A DNA stretch of 64,000 bases, from NCBI GenBank assembly GCA_958415665.1, contig CATYZK010000002.1:62001-126000 (forward strand). Direction: 5' to 3'. A program made the position numbers and the translations under genes. The stretch comes from an uncultured Collinsella sp. GTDB taxonomy: Bacteria; Actinomycetota; Coriobacteriia; Coriobacteriales; Coriobacteriaceae. Every line of letters begins with the position of its first letter. Position 1 is the stretch's first letter. The notes under the pieces are model-generated. The model was given only the letters and a program-made list of their open reading frames with translations. It had not been told where the DNA came from and made no database searches. Shown here piece after piece: positions 36,185 through 43,665 of this stretch.

Positions 36185-37315
36185 ATGCCCAACAAGCCCG
36201 TGAAGATCATCATGCTTACCGGCTACCTCGGTGCCGGCAAGACCACGCTGCTCAACCACATCCTCGCCAACGACGGCGGCATCCGCGCCGCCGTCATCGT
36301 CAACGATATCGGCGAGATCAACGTCGACGCTAACCTTATCGCCGACGGCGGCCTTTCCGAGACCGACGACCTCATCCCCCTTACCAACGGCTGCATCTGC
36401 TGTACCCTTTCGGAGGACCTCGCCAACCAGCTGCAGGGCATCGCCGATTCGGGCGACTTTGACTACATCATCATCGAGGCCTCGGGCATCTGCGAGCCTA
36501 TCCCCATCGCCTACACCATCTCGAGCTTCTGCGACGAGGCCAAGGTGGGCGGCGAGCCCAAGCTCGCGCTCGATAACATCGTTGCCGTGGTCGACTGCGC
36601 CCGCATGTACGACGAGTTCAACGGCGGCCGCGACCTGCTGGCCGAAGATATCGACGAGGACGACATCGAAAGCCTGCTCATCCAGCAGATTGAATTCTGC
36701 TCCACGCTGATCCTCAACAAGACCGACACCGTGACGCCCGAGCAGATCGCCGAGCTCAAGGCCATCGTGCGCAGCCTGCAGAAGGACGCCGTAATTGTCG
36801 AGGCTCAAAACGGCGAGGTCCCCATGGAGGAGCTGCTCGACACCGACCGCTTCGACTTTATGCGCGCCTACAACTCCGCCGCTTGGATCGAGGCCATGGA
36901 GCATCCCGAGGAGCACGACGACCCCGAGGTGCTCGAGTACGACATCGAGACCTTTGTGTACTCACGCCGCAAGCCGTTTGACCTGCAGAAGTTCACCGAT
37001 TTTGTTGAGCAGGAGTGGCCCGACGAGGTCATTCGCGTCAAGGGCCCGCTGTGGCAGACCGGCGATCCGGACATGTGCTACATGTTTGAGCAGGCCGGCC
37101 ACCAGATGCGCCTGATGGAGAACGGCCTGTTCGTCGACTCCGCGCCCGAGGGCGAGAAGCAGAAGATCATCGACGAGAACCCCGAGATCATGCAGATTTG
37201 GGACGACGAGACGGGCGACCGCATGACGAGCCTGTGCATCATCGGCCGTCACATGGACAAGGATGCACTCATCGCCTCCCTCGATGCCTGCCTGACTGAC
37301 TGGCACCGCGCCTAG
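36185..37315 (+). CDS. CobW/COG0523-family GTP-binding metal chaperone
   Basis: GTPase of 376 aa. Walker A is GYLGAGKTTLLN at residue 13, followed by the metal-binding CxCC motif in TNGCICCTL, then EASGICEP, and NKTD for guanine recognition. The C-terminal CobW domain has RRKPFDLQKF. The family delivers zinc or other metals to target proteins. The N-terminal half is rich in Asp and Glu. The ATG at 36185 follows AAAGGAGG. It is monocistronic with a terminator; the client protein is unknown. Confidence 0.92.
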   Translation: MPNKPVKIIMLTGYLGAGKTTLLNHILANDGGIRAAVIVNDIGEINVDANLIADGGLSETDDLIPLTNGCICCTLSEDLANQLQGIADSGDFDYIIIEASGICEPIPIAYTISSFCDEAKVGGEPKLALDNIVAVVDCARMYDEFNGGRDLLAEDIDEDDIESLLIQQIEFCSTLILNKTDTVTPEQIAELKAIVRSLQKDAVIVEAQNGEVPMEELLDTDRFDFMRAYNSAAWIEAMEHPEEHDDPEVLEYDIETFVYSRRKPFDLQKFTDFVEQEWPDEVIRVKGPLWQTGDPDMCYMFEQAGHQMRLMENGLFVDSAPEGEKQKIIDENPEIMQIWDDETGDRMTSLCIIGRHMDKDALIASLDACLTDWHRA

Positions 37316-37355
37316 GTTTATCCAAGCGGGCATTTTTCCGCCTACGTAACCGCCA

Positions 37356-37390
37356 AACCACCACGAAGGTGCCCTTCGTGGTGGTTTTTC
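37356..37390 (+). terminator. Terminator after the CobW-family gene
   Basis: Stem AACCACCACGAAGG / CCTTCGTGGTGGTT with a short TGC loop, then TTT. It is 40 bases after the stop and just before the next gene's ribosome site. Confidence 0.9.
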
Positions 37391-37410
37391 GTTCTGAGCC
37401 AAGGAGATTC

Positions 37411-38010
37411 ATGTTCAACATCGTGCTGTATGCACCCGAGATTCCGGCCAATACGGGCAATATCGGCCGTACCTGCGTGGTCACCGGCGCCCATCTGCAT
37501 CTGGTGGAGCCACTGGGCTTTTCGCTCGATGACAAGACGGTACGTCGCGCCGGTCTGGGCTACTGGCAAAACTTGGACGTGACGACCTATGCCGGCTGGG
37601 AGGATTTCCTTGCGCGCAACGGCCTCTCCCCCGCCGACGAGCGCATGCATCTGCTGACCAAAAAGGCGCGCCGAACCTATGCGCAAAGTACCTACCGCGA
37701 CGGTGACTATTTGGTCTTTGGCAGCGAGAGCTCGGGTATTCCCGAGGAGCTGCTCGCTGCGGCGCCCACGCGCTGCGAGCGCATCCCTATGCTGCGCGAT
37801 TGCGACTCACTCAATAACGCCGAGGCTTGGGAAGCCCACGAGGAATCGCTCGGACATACCGAGGACAGCCACGAAGCCATCCTTCAACAGGATATCTGCG
37901 GCAACTTCGTCGACCCGGACGACTACCGCATCAGCGCACTCAACCTCTCCAACAGCGCCGCCATCGTCCTCTACGAGGCCCTGCGCCAAACAGGCTTTCC
38001 GGGAATGTGA
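37411..38010 (+). CDS. trmL: tRNA 2'-O-methyltransferase, TrmL type
   Basis: SPOUT methyltransferase that methylates the 2'-OH of the wobble nucleotide (position 34) in leucine tRNAs. SPOUT motifs are NTGNIGRTC, LVFGSESSGIP and LNLSNSAAIVLYE. At 199 aa it is about 40 residues longer than typical TrmL; the extra is an acidic insert between IPMLRDCDSLNN and motif 3. The ATG at 37411 follows AAGGAG. The TGA stop is part of a GGGAC-core palindromic repeat. Confidence 0.88.
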   Translation: MFNIVLYAPEIPANTGNIGRTCVVTGAHLHLVEPLGFSLDDKTVRRAGLGYWQNLDVTTYAGWEDFLARNGLSPADERMHLLTKKARRTYAQSTYRDGDYLVFGSESSGIPEELLAAAPTRCERIPMLRDCDSLNNAEAWEAHEESLGHTEDSHEAILQQDICGNFVDPDDYRISALNLSNSAAIVLYEALRQTGFPGM

Positions 38011-38037
38011 CAAAGGGACTGCCCCTATTTTCACATT
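38004..38037. repeat. GGGAC-core palindromic repeat at the trmL stop
   Basis: AATGTGACAAAGGGAC... closes with ...CCCCTATTTTCACATT, an imperfect palindrome whose TGA is the trmL stop codon. It is one of five related elements in 5.7 kb. Confidence 0.75.
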
Positions 38038-38153
38038 CAAGCACCATGTCGATGACACACACCTAATTGATGCTCTAAATAACGGACCATCGCTTTTAAT
38101 CAGAATTAACTAGAATAAAATGAAGTTAAACGGCGGTGTGAAAGGAGAGCCTT

Positions 38154-39254
38154 GTGGAATATCTCGAGAACCCGTTTACCCCCAGTTTTGGTGAGGTTCC
38201 TGCTCATCTCGCTGGCAGACAACAGATTATTCGGGATTTGGACCGTGCCTTCTTGAGCCAGCGCAGGCGCCCAGAATTGACCTCGATCTTCTCAGGCGCG
38301 CGTGGAACCGGCAAAACCGCTCTCATGTCGTCGCTCGCGACAAGGGCGGAATCCCACGGCTGGATAGCCGTAAAGACGACCGCGCTCCCTGGAATGCTTG
38401 AGGAAATCGAGTTCGGGACGAAACGCGCCGCAGCCCATCTCATCGACTCGTCCAGTCACTTCGAAGTCACCGGTCTCGGAATTGCACCGCTCGGCAGCAT
38501 CGAGGTCGATCGCGTTCACGATGTCTCAACCTGGCGTTATCGCATGAGCGACATCATCGACCAGCTCAACGAGGCGGGCACCGGTCTGCTCGTCACGGTT
38601 GACGAGGTGGACCCGACACTCGACGAGATGATTCAGCTCGCAGCGACGTATCAGCACTTTGTGACCGATGGGAAACGCGTCGCCCTGCTCATGGCGGGAC
38701 TTCCCAACAACGTATCGACGCTACTGAACCACAAGACGGTCTCGTTCCTTCGCCGCGCCCAACAATATCATCTGGGTCGCATTGCCGACTATGACGTGCG
38801 CGAGGCCCTAATTCGCACAATCCAGGAAAACGATCGCCTAGCAGATGCTGAGGGAATCGATAGAGCCGTTCGCTCTATCTCTGGTTTTCCCTTCCTATTG
38901 CAACTCGTAGGCTACCGTGCCTGGGATCTCACAAGCGATTCGAAGGAAATCTCGTCACGCGACTTTGACCTGGGAATCAAAATCGCGCGCGACGAGATGG
39001 ACGACCGAATCCTCGCGGCAACCTATCGGGAACTCACTGCAGAGGACAAGCGATTCCTCATCGCCATGCTCGATGACGAGGAAGAGTCCACTACCGCTGA
39101 CCTTGTCGAACGCCTTAAGCGTTCGCCGCAGCAGGTCTCCCGCTACCGACGCCGCATGATAGATGCCGGCATCATTGGAGAACGCGGGCGCGGAATCGTC
39201 GCTTTTGAATTGCCATTCTTCCGCGACTACCTCGCCGCTCAATGCGTGAAATAG
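38154..39254 (+). CDS. AAA-type ATPase, paralogue 1
   Basis: ATPase of 366 aa. It starts ENPFTPSFGEVPAHLAGR, then Walker A GARGTGKT (residues 48-55) and Walker B LLVTVDEVD near 150. A helical lid follows, and the C-terminus has a winged helix (STTADLVERLKRSPQQVSRY). The architecture resembles archaeal-type ATPases (AAA_16/PF01637) that act with DNA or in defence. The GTG start follows AAAGGAG by six bases. A paralogue lies at 42448-43566. Function unknown. Confidence 0.8.
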   Translation: MEYLENPFTPSFGEVPAHLAGRQQIIRDLDRAFLSQRRRPELTSIFSGARGTGKTALMSSLATRAESHGWIAVKTTALPGMLEEIEFGTKRAAAHLIDSSSHFEVTGLGIAPLGSIEVDRVHDVSTWRYRMSDIIDQLNEAGTGLLVTVDEVDPTLDEMIQLAATYQHFVTDGKRVALLMAGLPNNVSTLLNHKTVSFLRRAQQYHLGRIADYDVREALIRTIQENDRLADAEGIDRAVRSISGFPFLLQLVGYRAWDLTSDSKEISSRDFDLGIKIARDEMDDRILAATYRELTAEDKRFLIAMLDDEEESTTADLVERLKRSPQQVSRYRRRMIDAGIIGERGRGIVAFELPFFRDYLAAQCVK

Positions 39255-39262
39255 AAGTCAAC

Positions 39263-39289
39263 GTGACAAAGGGGCAGTCCCTTTGTCAC
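39263..39289. repeat. GGGAC-core palindromic repeat between ATPase 1 and the UvrA-like gene
   Basis: GTGACAAAGGG-GCAGT-CCCTTTGTCAC, perfect 11-bp arms. It lies between the convergent stop codons of ATPase 1 (ending 39254) and the UvrA-like gene (ending 39295). Confidence 0.8.
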
Positions 39290-39294
39290 ATCGT

Positions 39295-41787
39295 TTAGAG
39301 GTAACGGCCGGTAATGCTCTTGGAGCAGGCAGCAATGTCGGCTGGCGTGCCGGTGCAGACGATTTGCCCGCCGGCGTCGCCACCGCCCGGGCCCATGTCG
39401 ATCACATAATCGGCGTTACGGATAAGGTCGAGATCGTGCTCGATCACGACAACTGTGGCGCCCTTGGCAACGAGGCCGTCAAACACACTCAGCAACACCT
39501 GAACATCGAGCGGATGCAGGCCGATCGTGGGCTCGTCGAATACGAATACGGCATCGTCCTGCACACGGCCCACCTCGCTCGCGAGCTTAAGGCGCTGCGC
39601 CTCGCCACCCGAAAGCGCCGGCGTGGGCTCGCCGAGCGTGAGGTAGCCCAGGCCCAGATCGTGCAAGGTCTGCAGACGCGTCTGAACTTTCTTGAGTCCC
39701 ACCGTGGCGTCGAGCGCCTCGTCCACGCTCATATCCATGAGCTGCGGCAACGTAAGCAGGCTCCCGTCCTTGCCCTCACGATGGATATGCGAAGCCGCGT
39801 CTGCATAACGCGAGCCGCGACATGCCGGACAGACGATCTCGACGTCGGGCAAAAACTGCACGTCGAGCGATATCGAGCCCGTGCCATCGCACGTAGGGCA
39901 GCGCAAAGCGCCAGTGTTGTAGCTAAAGGCACCCGCCTTGTAGCCGGCTGCCTTGGCCTCGGGCGTACGGGCGAAGGCGCGACGCAGCTCGTCATGGATG
40001 TCGGCATAAGTCGCCACCGTCGAGCGCACGTTGGCGCCGATAGGCGTGGCGTCAATCAGGTTTGCGCGCGTGATGCCCTCGGCATCGACCCAACGCACGT
40101 GCCCCGGCAGGCGCTCGCCAGCTGCCTGCGCCTTGAGTGCCGGAATGAGCGTCTCGAGCACCAACGTCGTCTTGCCCGAGCCCGAAACGCCCGTCACCGC
40201 GACGAGACGGCCGCGCGGGATATCGACTTCGAGTGGCTTGACGGTATGAATGGTATCGGTCGCCATGCGGATATGGCCCCGGTCGAACATTTCCTCGTCA
40301 GTCACCTGCGGGCGCAAGCGCTTGGGGTCTGCGCGTAAAAACGGCGCGATGCGGCTGCCCTGCGCGTGCTCGATCTCGTCCACCGTACCGGCGGCGATCA
40401 CATTACCGCCTCCTGCTCCGGCAACGGGGCCCATCTCGACCAGATAATCGGCTTCCGCCAGCACGCGCGCATCGTGGTCGACAACGACCACGGTGTTGCC
40501 GTCATCCACCAGGTCGCGCATCACGCCCACCAAGCCGTCGACATTGGCAGGATGCAAGCCGATCGAGGGCTCGTCCAGCACATAAAGCACGCCCGTCGAT
40601 CGGTTGCGCACCACGCGGGCAAGCTGCACGCGCTGGCGCTCGCCCGTGGAGAGCGTGGCGCCTGCGCGATCGAGCGAAAGGTAATCGAGACCCAGGTCGA
40701 CCAGACGACGGGCCACGCTCAAAAACGAATCGCAGATATCCGCTGCCATGGGTTGCATCTCGGCCGGCAAGGATGCGGGCACCCCGCGCACCCACTCAAT
40801 CGCCTCACCCAACGTCATGGCCGCCGCCTGCGCCAGATTGATACCGCGCACCTGGGGTTGGCGCGCGGCCTCGGAGAGGCGCGTGCCGCCGCAGTCACGG
40901 CACGGGCCCTCGCGCAAAAAGCGAGCCACGCGTTTGAGGCCCTTATCGTCCTTAACCTTGGCGAGCGCATTCTCGACGGTATAGACGGCGTTGTAATAGG
41001 TAAAGTCAAGCGGCGTGGCGCCCTCGCCGTTTTTGGGAACGTAGAGAATATGCTTCTTAACCGCCGGACCATGGAACACGATGTCGTGCTCTTGAGGTGT
41101 GAGCTGGTTAAACGGCACATCGGTACGCACACCCATCTCGCCGGCTACCTGCTTCATCAAGTCCCACATGAGCGTGCCCCAGGGAAGCACCGCGCCTTCG
41201 TTGATGGTCTTGGACTCGTCGGGCACCAGGCTCGCTTCGTCCACCTCGCGCATGACACCGGTACCGCCACAGGTGGGGCATGCACCGCCGCTATTGAAAG
41301 CCAAATCCTCGGCACTCGGCGCGTAGAACTCGCGACCGCATGTCGAACACATGAGCGGCAGGCCTGCGGCCACGTTAAGGCTCGGCTCCACACGCGCCCC
41401 GCAATGTGGGCACACGTGATGGGCACAGCGGCTAAAGAGCAAACGCAGACTGTTGTTGAGCTCGGTCATGGTGCCAAAGGTCGAGCGTACGCCTGGCACA
41501 CTAGGGCGCTGATGCAACGCGAGCGCCGCCGGCACGTGCAGCACTTCATCCACCTGAGCGTGCTCGGCCTGGGTGAGCCGACGGCGGGTATAGGTGCTGA
41601 GCGCCTCCAGGTAACGGCGCGAGCCCTCGGCATAAAGAACTCCCAGCGCCAGCGAGCTCTTGCCCGACCCCGACACGCCGGCAATACCCACGAGCTTTCC
41701 CAGCGGAATATCGATATCGATGTTCTTGAGGTTGTGGACACGTGCACCGCGCACCTCGATAGCACTTGGTTGTTGCGACACCGTCAT
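39295..41787 (-). CDS. UvrA2-like ABC-type excinuclease subunit A
   Basis: UvrA-family protein of 830 aa, about 110 shorter than UvrA. Two ABC modules are present: Walker A GVSGSGKSS and GVSGSGKTT, signatures LSTGERQRVQLARV and LSGGEAQRLKLASEV, Walker B VLDEPSIGLHP and VFDEPTIGLHP. Zinc-type cysteine pairs occur (CPHCG, CSTCG, CPTCGGTG; CPTCDGTG, CPACRG). The short length suits class II UvrA, which lacks the UvrB-binding region; some class II proteins give DNA-drug resistance. The ATG at 41787 follows AAGGGG. The neighbouring GNAT shares its strand, so they may be co-transcribed. Confidence 0.88.
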   Translation of the reverse strand: MTVSQQPSAIEVRGARVHNLKNIDIDIPLGKLVGIAGVSGSGKSSLALGVLYAEGSRRYLEALSTYTRRRLTQAEHAQVDEVLHVPAALALHQRPSVPGVRSTFGTMTELNNSLRLLFSRCAHHVCPHCGARVEPSLNVAAGLPLMCSTCGREFYAPSAEDLAFNSGGACPTCGGTGVMREVDEASLVPDESKTINEGAVLPWGTLMWDLMKQVAGEMGVRTDVPFNQLTPQEHDIVFHGPAVKKHILYVPKNGEGATPLDFTYYNAVYTVENALAKVKDDKGLKRVARFLREGPCRDCGGTRLSEAARQPQVRGINLAQAAAMTLGEAIEWVRGVPASLPAEMQPMAADICDSFLSVARRLVDLGLDYLSLDRAGATLSTGERQRVQLARVVRNRSTGVLYVLDEPSIGLHPANVDGLVGVMRDLVDDGNTVVVVDHDARVLAEADYLVEMGPVAGAGGGNVIAAGTVDEIEHAQGSRIAPFLRADPKRLRPQVTDEEMFDRGHIRMATDTIHTVKPLEVDIPRGRLVAVTGVSGSGKTTLVLETLIPALKAQAAGERLPGHVRWVDAEGITRANLIDATPIGANVRSTVATYADIHDELRRAFARTPEAKAAGYKAGAFSYNTGALRCPTCDGTGSISLDVQFLPDVEIVCPACRGSRYADAASHIHREGKDGSLLTLPQLMDMSVDEALDATVGLKKVQTRLQTLHDLGLGYLTLGEPTPALSGGEAQRLKLASEVGRVQDDAVFVFDEPTIGLHPLDVQVLLSVFDGLVAKGATVVVIEHDLDLIRNADYVIDMGPGGGDAGGQIVCTGTPADIAACSKSITGRYL

Positions 41788-41811
41788 CACTCCCCTTCCC
41801 GTTGATCGAAT

Positions 41812-41840
41812 ATGACAAGAGGACTGTCCCTTTGTCACAT
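41812..41840. repeat. GGGAC-core palindromic repeat between GNAT and the UvrA-like gene
   Basis: ATGACAAGAGGAC-T-GTCCCTTTGTCACAT, imperfect left arm. The last T begins the TAA stop of the GNAT gene when read on the minus strand. Confidence 0.75.
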
Positions 41841-42394
41841 TACTCGTACCGTGCCTGCCTGCGCCAGTCTTCGCAGGTCAAATACGTAAAGCACTCGGTA
41901 CGTACATCGCCCATAAGCTCGCAGGGCACGTCGCGCTCAACGTGATGCGGCGCGAATCCACACTTTTGCTGAACGCGTAACGACTTGTTATTGCCCTCGT
42001 AATATCCGCACCAAAGCGCCTTGCAGCCAAGCGTTTCGAACGCATAGCGCTGCATGGCTCGCACCGCCTCGGGAGCAAAGCCTCGGCCCCAGAACGGCTT
42101 GGCGACCCAATAGCCCACCTCGAACTCGAGTCCGCCTCTTTGGCTGTTCGACTCGCAGCGAGGCGGCATGAGCCCGATGCTGCCCACGGGCTCGTCTGCC
42201 TCAGCCAGGCAAATGGCAAAGGTATGGGGCGCCGCAAAGACCGTCCGAATGATCTCCCTGCTCTCCTCAATGCTTCGATGGGGCGGCCAACCCGCAGCCG
42301 GCCCCACGTCCGGATCGCTCGCATATGCAAACAGGCTCGCCGCATCCGTCTCGCGCCACGGACGAAGCGTCAAACGCTCGGTATGAATCACCAT
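41840..42394 (-). CDS. GNAT acetyltransferase, RimJ/RimL type
   Basis: N-acetyltransferase of 184 aa. TERLTLRPWRETDAASLFAY starts the RimJ/RimL-type fold; the acetyl-CoA loop is in GYWVAKPFWGRGFAPEAVRA; GNNKSLRVQQKCGF ends the domain. The likely substrate is a protein N-terminus or a small amine. The ATG at 42394 follows GAGAGG. The stop overlaps one palindromic repeat, and another lies before the start. Confidence 0.88.
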   Translation of the reverse strand: MVIHTERLTLRPWRETDAASLFAYASDPDVGPAAGWPPHRSIEESREIIRTVFAAPHTFAICLAEADEPVGSIGLMPPRCESNSQRGGLEFEVGYWVAKPFWGRGFAPEAVRAMQRYAFETLGCKALWCGYYEGNNKSLRVQQKCGFAPHHVERDVPCELMGDVRTECFTYLTCEDWRRQARYE

Positions 42395-42417
42395 GTTTTG
42401 ACCTCTCTCAGACATCG

Positions 42418-42448
42418 ATGTGACAAAGGGACTGTCCCTTTGTCACAT
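42418..42448. repeat. GGGAC-core palindromic repeat at the ATPase 2 stop
   Basis: A 31-bp palindrome with perfect 15-bp arms around a single central base: ATGTGACAAAGGGAC then T then its reverse complement. It is the cleanest copy in the window. Its last base is the first base of the minus-strand TAA stop complement of ATPase 2. Confidence 0.85.
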
Positions 42449-43566
42449 TACTCGTGCCATAAAATGCGATCGCGAATGTATGCGCCCAGCATGGGCACGG
42501 TAAACCGGACCAGGCCGTATCCGGCGGCCTCGATGACGCGCTCGCGAATCAGGCTTGCGCGATATTTACTCGCCCAGCTCTGGGTGCGATCACAGCGCTC
42601 AATGATGTCCGCCATGCGCGTCGGCTTGCCCTCGTCAACCGCCATGGCCTCGATAAAGAGACGCTGAGGGCTGCGCAGCCCGTAATACAGAGGCGCGTCA
42701 ACCGCTTCGTAGAACTCGGAGACGGCATCCGCATGACCAGCCTCGACATCGTGCCTTTCGATGACCTGCGAGCCACGCCGGACAGCAGAGCGCCACATGT
42801 AATATCCCACCAGCTGGACCATGTAGGGATGCCCCATACTCTTGCGTGCCGCAAGGTCCGCCGTCTCCGCGTCAACGTGAAGGCCTGCGTCTTTGACCGT
42901 CTGGATATATGAATCGCGCACCTTGGGCAAAGAAATCGCCCCCAGTGTACGCTGCTGAGCACGGCGCAAAAACGTCACGCTCGGCTCTTCGAGCAGATCG
43001 TCAACCATACTGGGCAAGCCGGCAAATACCAGCGCAAGACCGCACTGGTCGCTATCGGGCAGGCCCGTAGCATCCTGATCTCCGAGCACCTGCTGATAGA
43101 GAACGGCAAGAGCCGCCAGTTCCTCGATTGACGCAGATTGTGCCTCGTCAATCGCAAACAGTATGCCCTTGCCTGGACCGAGCTTCTTGAGGCGCTCGTT
43201 GACCAGCCCTCGTAACGTCTCGCCCTTTGCCCGCGCCGCCTCGACCGACATCCGGCCAAACGACGGCCCGAACTCCATTGACGTCACAACGGGTTTATTC
43301 GAGCGAAGCGCGTCGGCTAAGCGGTCGCATAAGCCAAGCGAAGCGGAATCGGAGACAACCGCCCATCCGCGCTCGCTGGCTAGACGTTGCAGCTCCCGCA
43401 GGAGAACCGTTTTGCCGCAGCCGCGGTTTCCCGTAATGAGCATGAGCCTACCCGGCGCTCCGGCGCCGTTATCGAGCCCTTCCTCGAAATCTTCGATGAC
43501 CGACTCGCGACCGATGAGTATCGGGGGCCGCTTACCAGCTGTGGGCTTAAAGGGATTTGGATTCAT
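42448..43566 (-). CDS. AAA-type ATPase, paralogue 2
   Basis: ATPase of 372 aa with the layout of paralogue 1: NPFKPTAGKRPPILIGRE, Walker A GNRGCGKT (residues 46-53), Walker B ILFAIDEAQ (Asp140, Glu141), a helical lid and a C-terminal winged-helix-like end. The two are diverged. The ATG at 43566 follows GAGGAGG by six bases. Three 10-bp tandem repeats lie just upstream and palindromic repeats lie at both ends. Function unknown. Confidence 0.8.
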   Translation of the reverse strand: MNPNPFKPTAGKRPPILIGRESVIEDFEEGLDNGAGAPGRLMLITGNRGCGKTVLLRELQRLASERGWAVVSDSASLGLCDRLADALRSNKPVVTSMEFGPSFGRMSVEAARAKGETLRGLVNERLKKLGPGKGILFAIDEAQSASIEELAALAVLYQQVLGDQDATGLPDSDQCGLALVFAGLPSMVDDLLEEPSVTFLRRAQQRTLGAISLPKVRDSYIQTVKDAGLHVDAETADLAARKSMGHPYMVQLVGYYMWRSAVRRGSQVIERHDVEAGHADAVSEFYEAVDAPLYYGLRSPQRLFIEAMAVDEGKPTRMADIIERCDRTQSWASKYRASLIRERVIEAAGYGLVRFTVPMLGAYIRDRILWHE

Positions 43567-43600
43567 ATCGGCCTCCTCGGATTGGCAAACCCTGATAATA

Positions 43601-43630
43601 GTTATACCAACTTATACCGAGTTATACCAA
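43601..43630. promoter_or_regulatory. Three tandem 10-bp iterons upstream of ATPase 2
   Basis: GTTATACCAA, CTTATACCGA and GTTATACCAA follow one another without gaps, about 35 bases before the ATPase 2 start. A 10-bp period puts all copies on one face of DNA, as in operators or iterons. On the minus strand they contain TATAAC/TATAAG, which could double as -10 boxes. Confidence 0.55.
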
Positions 43631-43634
43631 CAGC

Positions 43635-43665
43635 AGGTGACAAAGGAGCCGCCCTTCTATCACCT
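43635..43665. repeat. GGGAC-core palindromic repeat at the Tet(M)-like gene stop
   Basis: AGGTGACAAAGGAG... closes with ...CTTCTATCACCT, a degenerate palindrome. It encodes the last Arg codon and TGA stop of the Tet(M)-family gene on the minus strand. Confidence 0.7.

Noticed and set aside
40366..41805. A 479-codon open frame on the plus strand
   Set aside because: It is antisense to the UvrA2-like gene; the His/Arg/Gly-rich translation is typical of a shadow frame.
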